The notes beneath the pieces are model-generated. The model saw only the letters and a list, made by a program, of their open reading frames with translations, made no database searches and was not told the DNA's origin. The translations under genes and the position numbers were made by a program. Of a DNA stretch of 64,000 nucleotides, positions 17,138 to 27,072 are shown piece after piece. The first letter of the stretch is position 1. Each line of letters opens with the position of its first letter. Source of the stretch: CAWKEY01 sp963696315 (GTDB taxonomy: Bacteria; Pseudomonadota; Gammaproteobacteria; Methylococcales; Methylomonadaceae); contig CAVOJU010000025.1 in assembly GCA_963696315.1 (NCBI GenBank), positions 1 through 64,000 of the forward strand, written 5' to 3'.

Positions 17138-18613
17138 TCAAATCCGGTTAAAAAGGCGAATCAGATGCCCCAAGCGGGCGGCACGTTCAGCTGACAACTG
17201 ATCCCAAGAGAAACGCCAGCGCCAATTGCCTTCAGTCGTGCCGGGGGTATTCATACGATGCTCGGAACCCAATTCCAAGATGTCTTGCATGGGAATCACT
17301 GCCAGGTTGGCAACAGACGCCAAGGCGGCTTGAATGAGCGCGCAATGCAGGGAAACTGACGGCCTGCCCAGATACTCGTAAATATAGTCCTTCTCGCCAT
17401 CACTTAGCGTAAGAGACCATCCCAAGGTGGTATCGTTATCATGCGTGCCGGTATAGACAACACAGTTCTTCTCGTAATTATCCGGCAAATAAGGATTGTC
17501 AGAGTTACCGCCAAAAGCAAACTGCAAGATTTTCATGCCGGGCAAATGAAACTCATCTCTTAATTCTTCAACTTCAGGGGTAATGATGCCCAAATCTTCC
17601 GCCACTAAAGGGATCGGCCCCAACTCCCCATTGATTGCCTTCAACAAGGCCTTGCCAGGCGCCTTGACCCATTGACCGTTAATGGCAGTATCTTCGCTCG
17701 CGGGTATCTCCCAAGCCGCTTCAAGGCCACGGAAATGATCAATACGGATGATGTCGAAAAGCTCTCGCTGGGTCTGCATCCTTTCAATCCACCAAAGAAA
17801 GCGGGTCTTTTTTAGATAATGCCAATCATAATGAGGGTTACCCCAGCGCTGCCCGGTTGCCGAAAAATAATCCGGCGGCACACCTGCCACCACTAACATT
17901 TCGCCGGCTTCATCAAGCTTGAACACTTCGCGATTGGCCCACACATCGGCGCTGTCATAGGAGACAAAAATGGGGATATCCCCAAACATGAGCACACCGC
18001 GTTGTGCAGCATAGGCCCTCAACTCCAGCCATTGCCGGAAGAAAACATATTGTTCAAATTTGATGCCGTCAATTTCTGCTTTTAAACGCTGCCGGGCTTC
18101 TTTTATGGCTTTGGCATCGCGTTCTTTATAATGCTCAGGCCACTGATTCCAGCACTGTTGATTAAACTCATTTCTGAGCACGACAAACAGCGCAAAATCA
18201 TCCAGCCAGAACGCTTGTTCCTGACAAAAATGTAAAAATTGCTCTTTGTCCTGCTGCCCGGCACGCTCCTGAAAACCATAAAATGCTTTGGTTATTAAAC
18301 AGCTTTTATTGAAATTGGGCGTCCCTAGGCATTCCTCGCAGTTTTCGGACAGTTGCAGCCAGCCTTGAGAAACCAGTCGATCAATACTGATTAATGCAGG
18401 ACTGCCAGCATGCGCAGATAGACACTGATACGGCGAACTGTCCGCATGGGTCATGCCCAAAGGCAGTGTTTGCCAGACGGTAATGCCGGCAGCATGCAGG
18501 AAATTGACAAAATTGTAAGCTTCCTGACCTAACTCACCGTTTGCGCCGGCCCCAGGCAACGAGGTAATATGCAGCAAGATACCCGCCCGACGTTTATTTA
18601 AAATCTCATTCAC
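17138..18613 (-). CDS. malQ: 4-alpha-glucanotransferase (amylomaltase)
   Basis: A 491-residue GH77 enzyme that transfers alpha-1,4-glucan segments between oligosaccharides. Catalytic regions are intact: IIRIDHFRGLEAAWEIP (nucleophile Asp), VAEDLGIITPEVEELR (general acid Glu) and YTGTHDNDTTLGW (third Asp). The N-terminal RAGILLHITSLPG is a family hallmark. It lies 14 bp downstream of the GH57 gene, so the two are probably co-transcribed with glgC upstream. In this locus it would recycle short malto-oligosaccharides released from glycogen. Confidence 0.93.
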   Translation of the reverse strand: MNEILNKRRAGILLHITSLPGAGANGELGQEAYNFVNFLHAAGITVWQTLPLGMTHADSSPYQCLSAHAGSPALISIDRLVSQGWLQLSENCEECLGTPNFNKSCLITKAFYGFQERAGQQDKEQFLHFCQEQAFWLDDFALFVVLRNEFNQQCWNQWPEHYKERDAKAIKEARQRLKAEIDGIKFEQYVFFRQWLELRAYAAQRGVLMFGDIPIFVSYDSADVWANREVFKLDEAGEMLVVAGVPPDYFSATGQRWGNPHYDWHYLKKTRFLWWIERMQTQRELFDIIRIDHFRGLEAAWEIPASEDTAINGQWVKAPGKALLKAINGELGPIPLVAEDLGIITPEVEELRDEFHLPGMKILQFAFGGNSDNPYLPDNYEKNCVVYTGTHDNDTTLGWSLTLSDGEKDYIYEYLGRPSVSLHCALIQAALASVANLAVIPMQDILELGSEHRMNTPGTTEGNWRWRFSWDQLSAERAARLGHLIRLFNRI

Positions 18614-18627
18614 TCTATGTTCTCAGG

Positions 18628-20322
18628 TTATACGTGTTCGACGCCTGGCCGCATTGCCCCGCCCATGGCGGGAGCGCCCGAACCCTGAGTAAAAGCCAGT
18701 GCCAGATAAGCGGGCGGCTGTTCACCCAGCAATCGATATAAATTGGCCAAATTAAGCCGGAATTGTTTTTCAAAATTGCTGACAGCTTCCCCAGGATTAT
18801 AGTCACCAAACCACCAGAACCAGTCCGAACCTTCGCAGATTGCGAGCTGCAGTTCGGCTGCCTGTACTTGTTCGTCGTTCAAGCGGCCGGACTCAATAGC
18901 CCTGTCAAAGACTCTTTTAACATCACCCAGCATATCCCAGCCGCGATTTTTATCCGCATCCCCGATCCAGGTGGAAAAACTGCCATAAACCCAACTGCCC
19001 GCGACCAATCTCGCCAAGGGTTTTATTTTTGCATTATTTTTCAAGCAGTCCGAAAATGTAGTTAATTCAATGCCGGGATGGCTGGACAATCTTCGATACA
19101 AGGCGCTTAGGAAATGATAGCCATTTTCGGGAAAATATTCCCAGGCATTCTCTCCATCCATGATAATCGAAACCACGGCATCGCCCGGATCATGTTTCGC
19201 GATATTCTCCAAATGCTGAATCAAATCGGCGACGGCATCATCCGCGTGCCAATTTGAATATTCAAAGCCAATCAAATCGGACAAGCCATCATCGCGAAAA
19301 AAGCAGGCTATATCGGTGTTGTTCAGTCTAAATGGATGGTAAATGCTGGCGTGTTTATCATTCTCGGGACAATTTAAACTGTTGCGCAAGACAGCACCGC
19401 CGCTAGCCGTCCAGTCAAAGCCATAATTACCGAGTATTTTCAAGGTAGCCTCACTGAGGCCGCCTTCCGAGGGCCAGCAGCCTTTGGGTGTAAAGCCAAA
19501 AAAACGCTTAAAAATCTGCATGCCTTTTTCAAGATGCCAGGTCACGCGCGCATCCCCGCCCGGATAGCTATCCAGTTCAGGCATCGGCGCGGCGGGCATG
19601 GCTTCATGCATGGTTTTCAAGTCCAGCAACAGCGGCATGATAGGATGTGCATAAGGGGTAACAGAAAGCTCAATCTGATCCTTTCTGGCAAGCACCTTAT
19701 ACCTGAGCAAGACATTGGCCAACTGCTCGCCGATAATCTCAATGACTTCAATCCTTTCATGCAGTGAATAACCGGAACCTTTAGCAATCAGGCGCTTTAT
19801 ACGGCCATCCGATAGCTTGATGGTTTCCCCCATCCAGGCCAGGTGATACCACACCAGAATATCACTGATAAACTGAGAATTAACGTAATTTAAGGCTTCA
19901 AAATGCTGCTCAAGCCATTCCGCCATTTCCACCAGTTTTCTAAATGCCGGATAACGGTTAACCTGTCTTTCCCTGTTGGCACGCATGCAATCCTTAATGA
20001 GTTTCAGGCGGTCTTCCGGCTCGGCAGGAATGCTCGGATTAACCAGCGCAGCCAATAAGGGGTCAGAAATTGAAATGCCGTCATTCAAATAGCCGCCGAC
20101 CTGCTTGGCATATTCCTCTATCTGTTCCAGTAAAATAGGCGCAAAATTAACGACGGCCTTGGCCTCGGGCTCGGCTTCCAAATGCGCTGCCATGTCCACA
20201 TAGTCCTTGATGACATGCAGATAGGTCCAGGGCAGTTTATATTCCCCCGTATGCAAGTCTCGGTATTCGGGCTGGTGCATGTGCCAGCACAAAACCAGCT
20301 TCAATTTCTTATGATCATCCAT
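18628..20322 (-). CDS. Glycoside hydrolase family 57 amylase-type enzyme
   Basis: A 564-residue GH57 protein. Family regions are clear: LVLCWHMHQPEYRD at the N-terminus, GCWPSEGGLSEA with the likely nucleophile Glu, and SIIMDGENAWEYFPENG with the acid Asp. The enzymes of this group hydrolyse or rearrange alpha-glucans (alpha-amylase or amylopullulanase-like). No signal peptide is present, so it acts in the cytoplasm on glycogen. It sits between malQ and glgC on the same strand, with 14 bp to malQ and 48 bp to glgC. Exact bond preference cannot be read from the sequence. Confidence 0.88.
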   Translation of the reverse strand: MDDHKKLKLVLCWHMHQPEYRDLHTGEYKLPWTYLHVIKDYVDMAAHLEAEPEAKAVVNFAPILLEQIEEYAKQVGGYLNDGISISDPLLAALVNPSIPAEPEDRLKLIKDCMRANRERQVNRYPAFRKLVEMAEWLEQHFEALNYVNSQFISDILVWYHLAWMGETIKLSDGRIKRLIAKGSGYSLHERIEVIEIIGEQLANVLLRYKVLARKDQIELSVTPYAHPIMPLLLDLKTMHEAMPAAPMPELDSYPGGDARVTWHLEKGMQIFKRFFGFTPKGCWPSEGGLSEATLKILGNYGFDWTASGGAVLRNSLNCPENDKHASIYHPFRLNNTDIACFFRDDGLSDLIGFEYSNWHADDAVADLIQHLENIAKHDPGDAVVSIIMDGENAWEYFPENGYHFLSALYRRLSSHPGIELTTFSDCLKNNAKIKPLARLVAGSWVYGSFSTWIGDADKNRGWDMLGDVKRVFDRAIESGRLNDEQVQAAELQLAICEGSDWFWWFGDYNPGEAVSNFEKQFRLNLANLYRLLGEQPPAYLALAFTQGSGAPAMGGAMRPGVEHV

Positions 20323-20370
20323 TTAGTCTGCCCTAGTCAGCAATAGCAATTGCCGGAAACCCGCAACTCG

Positions 20371-21648
20371 CTATCTGACATAATGTAGTCTTTGCCCCAG
20401 CATGTCGGGGGTAACCAAAACCACTCCGCCCTCGCTGACGTAAAATCTTTTTTGGTCATCTTCTCTGTTCTCGCCGATGACAGTGCCTTCCGGAATCTGA
20501 CAACCTTTTTCTATAATCGCCTTGTTGATACGGCAGTGACGCGCAATATTCACATCAGGCAGCACAATGGTATCCTGCAGACTGGTGTAGGAGTTGACTC
20601 TGACATTAGAAAACAACAAAGAGTGTCTGACCTTGGCTCCGGAAATCACGCAACCACCTGAAACCATTGAATCTAACGCCTGACCTCGCCTCTTGTCATT
20701 ATCAAACACGAATTTAGCCGGCGGCGTCTGTTCCTGATAAGTCCAGATAGGCCAGGTATTGTCATATAGATTCAAATCCGGCTTCACGCCAATCAACTCC
20801 ATATTGGCTGACCAGTACGCATCAATGGTACCCACATCACGCCAATAGGCTTGTACACCGCTTTGCAAGTTCAGAAAGGGATAGGCATTGACGATATATT
20901 TGTCGATCACGGCCGGAATAATGTCCTTGCCAAAGTCACGGCTCGAACCATTAGTGTCCGCATCTTTAATCAACTGCTCAAACAAGAATCCGGCATTGAA
21001 GATATAAATTCCCATCGAAGCCAGTGCAGTATCGGTCCTGCCCGGCATAACCGGGGGATTTTCCGGCTTTTCTACGAATGCCCTAACCCGCCGGTTATCA
21101 TCCACATCCATAACTCCAAAGGCCGTCGCCTCCTTCAAGGAAACTTCTAGACAACCAATCGTTAAGTCGGCGTTTTTTTCAACATGATCAGCCAACATGG
21201 CTGCATAATCCATTTTGTAGATATGATCGCCGGCCAGAACCAGAATAAATTCGGGATTTCGACTTCGCAGAATATCAATGTTCTGGAAAATAGCATCAGC
21301 GGTTCCTGCATACCAGGAATGTTCACCATGTCTTTGTTGAGCCGGCATCAAATCAACATATTCACCAAATTCGCCACGTAAAAAGCCCCAGCCTTGCTGC
21401 ACATGCCGGATCAACGAATCTGCCTTGTATTGGGTCAAGATGCCAATCTTTCGAATGCCTGAATTGATACAATTAGATAGCGGGAAATCAATGATACGGA
21501 ACTTCCCTCCGAAAGGAACAGCCGGTTTGGCACGCCAATCGGTCATATTCATCAACCGGGAACCACGGCCGCCGGCCAGGATTAAAGCAATTGTATTACG
21601 TGTTAAATGACTGACAAACCTATCGTGCTGACTACTTGACACTGACAT
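20371..21648 (-). CDS. glgC: Glucose-1-phosphate adenylyltransferase
   Basis: A 425-residue enzyme that makes ADP-glucose, the committed step of bacterial glycogen synthesis. The N-terminal LILAGGRGSRL nucleotide-binding motif and FRIIDFPLSNCINSG are typical, as are KMDYAAM and VEKP (sugar phosphate site) further on. The C-terminal third is a left-handed beta-helix used in allosteric control. GGAG seven bases before ATG 21648 is a good ribosome site. The gene is divergent from glgB with a short shared promoter region. Confidence 0.95.
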   Translation of the reverse strand: MSVSSSQHDRFVSHLTRNTIALILAGGRGSRLMNMTDWRAKPAVPFGGKFRIIDFPLSNCINSGIRKIGILTQYKADSLIRHVQQGWGFLRGEFGEYVDLMPAQQRHGEHSWYAGTADAIFQNIDILRSRNPEFILVLAGDHIYKMDYAAMLADHVEKNADLTIGCLEVSLKEATAFGVMDVDDNRRVRAFVEKPENPPVMPGRTDTALASMGIYIFNAGFLFEQLIKDADTNGSSRDFGKDIIPAVIDKYIVNAYPFLNLQSGVQAYWRDVGTIDAYWSANMELIGVKPDLNLYDNTWPIWTYQEQTPPAKFVFDNDKRRGQALDSMVSGGCVISGAKVRHSLLFSNVRVNSYTSLQDTIVLPDVNIARHCRINKAIIEKGCQIPEGTVIGENREDDQKRFYVSEGGVVLVTPDMLGQRLHYVR

Positions 21649-21740
21649 TTTTCATCTCCAATGGGATTAGACTATTACAACCGATGCTTAATTTGGTAAC
21701 ATTCGCAGAACATTATCCTACCAGACAGAGGCAATTAAAA
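21649..21740. promoter_or_regulatory. Shared divergent promoter region of glgC and glgB
   Basis: These 92 bp separate glgC and the preferred glgB start. The region is A/T-rich and must hold both promoters if the glgB start is right. No operator repeat is evident. Confidence 0.45.
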
Positions 21741-23924
21741 GTGAAAAAGCAATCAAATACCGTCAAAAAGGCACTTGACTTTGATTCTATAAAAATTATA
21801 GAGGCCAAGCATCATGATCCTTTTTCAGTTTTGGGTCGCCATCAGAAGGATAACCGGAGCTATGTTAAAGTATTCCTGCCTTATGCCGAAAAGGTCGGGC
21901 TGGGCAAAAGCGGCCCTGAGTTTCAACGCATACCCGGTACCGACCTGTTTGAATGTGATACTGGCAAAGTGGACTTACCCCAACATTATCAGTTGGCCTG
22001 GGTAGACAAAAACGGCTTGAGCCACTTAAGTTACGATCCTTACGATTTTCCAACGCAATTGCCTGCCTTTGATCAGCACCTGTTCGGCGAAGGCAAGCAC
22101 TGGCATATTTATCAAAAGCTGGGGGCTCATTTACACAGTGTTGATAACATCGACGGTGTTTTATTTACGGTCTGGGCACCCAACGCCGGCCGGGTCAGTG
22201 TAATCGGAGACTTTAACCGCTGGGACGGCCGCTGCAACCCGATGCGAAGTCTTGGCGGCAGCGGCATTTGGGAAATTTTCATGCCAGGATTGAAAGAGGG
22301 CTGCCTGTACAAGTTTGAAATATTAAACCGCCACAGCAATGAACTTCTGGTAAAAACCGATCCTTACGGCCAGCAATTCGAATTTCGCCCGAAAACATCA
22401 TCCATCGTCGTCCATGAAAACAAATACTTATGGCAGGACCATCAGTGGATGGAGCAACGCGTTCATCACGACTGGCTGCATAAGCCCATGTCTATTTACG
22501 AGGTGCATATAGGCTCCTGGAAACGCGACAATAAGGGTAATTTTCTCAATTATCGCGAACTGGCGGTGCAGCTCGTCGATTACGTCAAGGAGATGGGCTT
22601 TACCCATATTGAATTGCTGCCGGTAACCGAACACCCTCTGGATGCCTCCTGGGGCTATCAAACCATCGGCTATTTTGCGCCGACCAGCCGCCATGGAACG
22701 CCCGATGACTTCCGCTACTTTGTCGATGCCTGCCATCAAAATGGCATCGGCGTCATCCTGGACTGGGTGCCCGCCCATTTTCCTAAAGACAATTTTGCTT
22801 TGGCCCGCTTTGACGGCACCGCCCTTTACGAGCACGAAGACCCCCGCAAAGGTGAACACCGAGACTGGGGCACACTGATCTATAACTTTGGCCGCAATGA
22901 AGTCAAAAACTTTTTACTGTCCAGCGCCATCTTCTGGCTGGAAGAATTTCACCTTGACGGCTTACGAGTTGATGCCGTGGCGTCCATGCTGTACCTGGAT
23001 TATTCGCGCGAAGGCAATGACTGGATCCCCAACATGTATGGCGGCAATGAAAACCTTGAAGCCATTGATTTTCTCAGGGAGCTCAATACGGTAACCCACC
23101 AGCAGCATCCAGGCACCGTCATCATGGCTGAGGAATCCACTGCCTGGCCGCAAGTTACCAGGCCGACCTGGACCGGCGGACTGGGTTTTTCCATGAAATG
23201 GAACATGGGCTGGATGCATGACACCCTGGCCTATATGAGCCAGGATCCTGTCCATAGACGCTTTCACCATGATCAACTGACTTTTGGCCTGCTCTATGCC
23301 TTTACCGAAAACTTCGTGCTGCCTTTTTCACACGACGAGGTCGTGCACGGCAAAGGCTCCTTAGTCAATAAGATGCCTGGCGATGAATGGCAACGTTTTG
23401 CCAATTTACGCCTGCTGTACACACTGATGTACACCTATCCGGGCAAAAAACTGCTGTTCATGGGCTTGGAATTTGGCCAGGGCACCGAGTGGAACTTTAA
23501 CCAGAGTCTGGATTGGTATGTCCTGGACTACCCGCATCATGCGGGCCTGAAAACCCTGGTCAAAGATTTGAATAAACTCTACAAGGCCCATCCGGCCTTA
23601 TTCACCCATGATTTTGATCATCATGGCTTTGAATGGATAGACTGTCACGATGTCGAGCAGTCCATCATCAGTTACCGCCGTAAAAATGAACACGATGACT
23701 TGGTCGTGGTGCTTAATTTTACCCCGGTAATAAGGGAACACTATCGTATCGGTGTGCCCGCAAGCGGTACCTACCATGAAATTTTCAATTCCGACTCGTC
23801 CTACTATGATGGCACCAATACCGGCAATGGCCACATCCACTCAGAACCGACACCGTGGATGAATCAGCCCCATTCCATCAGCCTGACCCTGCCACCTCTG
23901 GGCGCCCTCATCTTAAAAGCCTAG
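21741..23924 (+). CDS. glgB: 1,4-alpha-glucan branching enzyme, GH13
   Basis: A 727-residue branching enzyme. It has the N-terminal CBM48-like modules, then the GH13 barrel with GLRVDAVASMLYLDYS (nucleophile Asp), VIMAEESTAWP (acid Glu) and LPFSHDEVVHGKGSL (third Asp). It introduces alpha-1,6 branches into glycogen. I prefer GTG 21741 (VKKQSNTVKK) because GAGG lies at a good distance before it; ATG 21684 is the alternative and would give 19 more residues. glgA1 follows after 17 bp. Confidence 0.93.
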   Translation: MKKQSNTVKKALDFDSIKIIEAKHHDPFSVLGRHQKDNRSYVKVFLPYAEKVGLGKSGPEFQRIPGTDLFECDTGKVDLPQHYQLAWVDKNGLSHLSYDPYDFPTQLPAFDQHLFGEGKHWHIYQKLGAHLHSVDNIDGVLFTVWAPNAGRVSVIGDFNRWDGRCNPMRSLGGSGIWEIFMPGLKEGCLYKFEILNRHSNELLVKTDPYGQQFEFRPKTSSIVVHENKYLWQDHQWMEQRVHHDWLHKPMSIYEVHIGSWKRDNKGNFLNYRELAVQLVDYVKEMGFTHIELLPVTEHPLDASWGYQTIGYFAPTSRHGTPDDFRYFVDACHQNGIGVILDWVPAHFPKDNFALARFDGTALYEHEDPRKGEHRDWGTLIYNFGRNEVKNFLLSSAIFWLEEFHLDGLRVDAVASMLYLDYSREGNDWIPNMYGGNENLEAIDFLRELNTVTHQQHPGTVIMAEESTAWPQVTRPTWTGGLGFSMKWNMGWMHDTLAYMSQDPVHRRFHHDQLTFGLLYAFTENFVLPFSHDEVVHGKGSLVNKMPGDEWQRFANLRLLYTLMYTYPGKKLLFMGLEFGQGTEWNFNQSLDWYVLDYPHHAGLKTLVKDLNKLYKAHPALFTHDFDHHGFEWIDCHDVEQSIISYRRKNEHDDLVVVLNFTPVIREHYRIGVPASGTYHEIFNSDSSYYDGTNTGNGHIHSEPTPWMNQPHSISLTLPPLGALILKA

Positions 23925-23941
23925 CGACAGCAGAGCGGATT

Positions 23942-25375
23942 ATGAAAAAAATACTATTTGTCACCAGTGAAGCGCACCCCCTGATCAAGACAGGCGGGCT
24001 TGCCGATGTCTCCGGCAGCCTGCCCAAGGCCTTAAAAGAATTGGGTCAGGATATCCGCCTCATCATGCCCAACTACCAGTCGCTGAACAGAACGGAAGAC
24101 ATTCATTACCGATGTACGCTGCGGGTCAACAATCATGATGTCAACATACTGGAAACCCGCTTGCCGGGCACTCAAGTCATCGTCTGGCTAGTCGATCATC
24201 ATGAGTTCTTTGGATTTCCGGGCAACCCCTATCACGACGGATACGGCAATGCCTGGACCAACAACGCCGACCGCTTTGCGCTGTTGTGCCGAATTGCCGT
24301 GGAAGTGGCCATGAACCGCGCTTATCTGGATTGGAAACCGGATATTGTGCACTGCAATGACTGGCAATCAGGTCTGGTTCCTGCCTTGCTGTCATTGGAG
24401 CATAGCCGCCCCGCCCTGGCCTTCACGATTCATAACATGGCATATCAGGGTGTGTTCCCCAGCTCCATTTATTACTCATTAAACCTGCCCGGTCAACTCT
24501 GGAACCCGAACGGTCTGGAATTTTACGGCAACCTGTCCTTCCTGAAAGCCGGACTGACGTATTCAGACCGCATCACCACGGTCAGTCCGACTTACGCCAA
24601 AGAAATCCAAACCGCCGAATTTGGTTGCGGTCTGGAAGGCTTGTTGAGCTTCCGCAAGGAATTTTTGAGTGGCATTCTTAACGGCATCGATATGGATCAG
24701 TGGAATCCCGAGACCGACCTCAATATTCATCAAACCTTCAACAGCGCAACGCTGGACAAAAAAGCACTCAACAAAGCCGAGCTGCAAAGCCGAGTGGGTT
24801 TGCCTGTTACTGATAAAGTTCCTGTTATCGGACTGATCAGCCGCCTGGTGGAACAAAAGGGCATTGACCTGGTGCTGGACTGCCTGCCGGAAATAGTCAA
24901 CATGCCGTTGCAGCTGGTGCTGCTGGGTAGCGGCAGCAGAAGCTTCGAGCAACGTTTATACAATTTTGCCGAAGCGTATCCGGACAAAATCGCCATCACC
25001 ATCGGCTATGACGAAGTGCTATCGCACATGATTGAGGCCGGTTCAGATATATTCCTGATGCCGTCACGCTTTGAACCCTGCGGTTTAAACCAAATGTACA
25101 GCCAACGCTACGGAACCTTGCCGATAGTCAGAAAAACCGGTGGCTTGGCCGATACAGTGCTCGATGCCGTTCCCGAAACACTGAATAACCGTACCGCGAC
25201 CGGCATCGTTTTCAACGACGCTTATGCGGGTACTTTAATGGAAGCCATTAAACGCAGCATGCTGTTGTATAATGACAAAAGAAACTGGCGCCAATTGCAG
25301 CTAAACTGCATGAAAAAAGACTACTCCTGGAAAAGCAGCGCCAAACAATACATAAACTTATACCATCATCTTTAG
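23942..25375 (+). CDS. glgA: Glycogen synthase (first copy)
   Basis: A 477-residue GT5 enzyme that adds glucose from ADP-glucose to glycogen. The KTGGLADVSGSLPKAL motif near residue 17 binds ADP-glucose, and the C-terminal FEPCGLNQMYSQRYG and RKTGGLADTV segments form the second half of the active site. The frame extends 29 codons upstream into glgB; ATG 23942 is the family start. It is intact, unlike its paralogue at 33.7 kb, to which it is closely similar along its whole length. Confidence 0.95.
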   Translation: MKKILFVTSEAHPLIKTGGLADVSGSLPKALKELGQDIRLIMPNYQSLNRTEDIHYRCTLRVNNHDVNILETRLPGTQVIVWLVDHHEFFGFPGNPYHDGYGNAWTNNADRFALLCRIAVEVAMNRAYLDWKPDIVHCNDWQSGLVPALLSLEHSRPALAFTIHNMAYQGVFPSSIYYSLNLPGQLWNPNGLEFYGNLSFLKAGLTYSDRITTVSPTYAKEIQTAEFGCGLEGLLSFRKEFLSGILNGIDMDQWNPETDLNIHQTFNSATLDKKALNKAELQSRVGLPVTDKVPVIGLISRLVEQKGIDLVLDCLPEIVNMPLQLVLLGSGSRSFEQRLYNFAEAYPDKIAITIGYDEVLSHMIEAGSDIFLMPSRFEPCGLNQMYSQRYGTLPIVRKTGGLADTVLDAVPETLNNRTATGIVFNDAYAGTLMEAIKRSMLLYNDKRNWRQLQLNCMKKDYSWKSSAKQYINLYHHL

Positions 25376-25381
25376 GACTGA

Positions 25382-25414
25382 AGCCAGGTTGCCGCTCGTG
25401 CGGAAAACCTGGCT
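25382..25414. terminator. Hairpin between convergent genes
   Basis: AGCCAGGTT pairs with AACCTGGCT, with an inner CCGC/GCGG stem. It lies 7 bp after glgA1 and 23 bp from the end of the convergent PLD gene. Without a T run it is at most a weak or rho-assisted bidirectional terminator. Confidence 0.4.
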
Positions 25415-25436
25415 GATCGTCACCTCTTCAAACCTC

Positions 25437-27035
25437 TCAATAAAAGACTCTGAACAGGCGCTGGATTTGTTCAAACTCGTACAGATAAGGCTGCGCCACC
25501 TCGTGATTGGCGGCCACGACGACGAGATCGTGAGAAAACACCGAGGTGTTGTACCAGTTAAAACTGCCTTCGATGACAATATAGCCATCAATCACACAAT
25601 ATTTGGAATGAATCGGTGAATACGGCACCGGCAGATCGTCCTGTCCGTACACCAGACCCACACGGATACCCGACGATTTCAGCCTTTGCACTGCCGGCAA
25701 CAGCGGCCGAGCGAGTTCCTCCTGCATGGAGCGCTCTACACCAATCTGCCCCTGCCTGGCCAGATGGCCATTAAACATGATCTGTACATCAACACCTCTG
25801 TGATGGGCATTGATTAGCGCATTGACCACGCTATCATGGTGGTCCCCGAGCAAGTCACCGATTAAAAACAGGCAAATCCTGATCGAATGCCGGGCGCGGT
25901 TGATTTCGGCCAGGATGGCATGATGCGGCCGGTAAACGCTGCCATTGGCCATCGTGTGCCGGCCGAAGGTATACAGCAAATTGAAGGGACTGAGCGGATC
26001 AATGCCGTATTTTTGAATCACGCCGCCGCGCTGGCTCTGGAAAATATTGTCCAGCAAACGGCAGACGCCTCTGGAATGAAAGGTCATGCCGGATTCCCAG
26101 TTCGCCCACCAGCGGTCGAAGGTAATATTGAATGAACCTAAAATACAGTCTTCATCGTTAAAAATGATGAATTTGGTATGCATGTCGGGTTCGACTTCAA
26201 TAAGATGATGCTTGGTGGTACAGAAAACCCCCAGCAGCTCAATGCCTGAGCGCTTCAGTCGCGCATAGTTTGGGCTATTGGTCAGCGTCATCTTGCGCCA
26301 ATCGACGATGCATTGAACCCAGACCCCCTGATGGCTGGCATGAATCAAATGCTCGATGAAATCATGATCATCAATACAGTCGACACTGACCTTGATCGTG
26401 CATAAACGATCAGGATTCTGCCATTTGCTGGCGATGACTTTGTCTATATGGTCATGAATAAAACGCTTGGGATGATAGGGATGGTATTGCTGGCCTTTGG
26501 TAAATTTGGGAATCAGGTGCAACGATTCGAAATGATGGTTATACCAGTCCACATCGCTCTGCAATTCAGCCGCATTCAACTCATGGCTTCGATAATGATT
26601 AGGCGTTGTCCAGTCATCGGTAATCGTTCGCTGCTGCTGCGGGTGGCCATCCTGCAGCTGATGCCAGTCCATAAAGATGTATTCTTTTTGTGAGGCAATC
26701 GAGTGCTCATTCAGATGCACGATAAACGAAAATTTGATGCAGTTGATCTTGCCAAAATGCGAAGAGAACGGAAGTACAAAAAAATCGCGTGTGCAGCGTT
26801 TATGACGATCCCAGTGGATGTCATAGGCATCGGTGTCGACGATATACGTTTCGCAGATATGATTGTCGCGATAGACTTTGAGGATGACCTTTAAATTGGC
26901 CGACATGCCATGGAACATATCAAATTCTATTTTTCCCCAACGAATATCGAATTTGTCCTTAAAATCGTTAACTCTTTGGAAATAACCACCCAGCTTTCCA
27001 TAAACTGGTTTGGCGTATTGTTCTGCTGACTGCAT
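25437..27035 (-). CDS. Phospholipase D-fold protein of the glycogen locus
   Basis: A 532-residue protein with two complete HKD motifs, HTKFIIFNDEDCILGSFN (about residues 286-303) and HSKYCVIDGYIVIEGSFNW (about 476-494), so one full PLD-type active site. The first 130 residues form a separate beta-rich domain with several aromatic residues. There is no signal peptide. The fold is shared by phospholipases, nucleases and phosphotransferases, so the substrate is unknown. ATG 27035 is preferred over TTG 27086, which overlaps the upstream gene; GAGG lies ahead of it. It is 37 bp downstream of the EEP-fold gene in the same operon, and its presence inside a glycogen cluster is unusual. Confidence 0.75.
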   Translation of the reverse strand: MQSAEQYAKPVYGKLGGYFQRVNDFKDKFDIRWGKIEFDMFHGMSANLKVILKVYRDNHICETYIVDTDAYDIHWDRHKRCTRDFFVLPFSSHFGKINCIKFSFIVHLNEHSIASQKEYIFMDWHQLQDGHPQQQRTITDDWTTPNHYRSHELNAAELQSDVDWYNHHFESLHLIPKFTKGQQYHPYHPKRFIHDHIDKVIASKWQNPDRLCTIKVSVDCIDDHDFIEHLIHASHQGVWVQCIVDWRKMTLTNSPNYARLKRSGIELLGVFCTTKHHLIEVEPDMHTKFIIFNDEDCILGSFNITFDRWWANWESGMTFHSRGVCRLLDNIFQSQRGGVIQKYGIDPLSPFNLLYTFGRHTMANGSVYRPHHAILAEINRARHSIRICLFLIGDLLGDHHDSVVNALINAHHRGVDVQIMFNGHLARQGQIGVERSMQEELARPLLPAVQRLKSSGIRVGLVYGQDDLPVPYSPIHSKYCVIDGYIVIEGSFNWYNTSVFSHDLVVVAANHEVAQPYLYEFEQIQRLFRVFY

Positions 27036-27072
27036 ATCGTTTTTACCTCGAATGAAACGGCTTGTTTGCGTG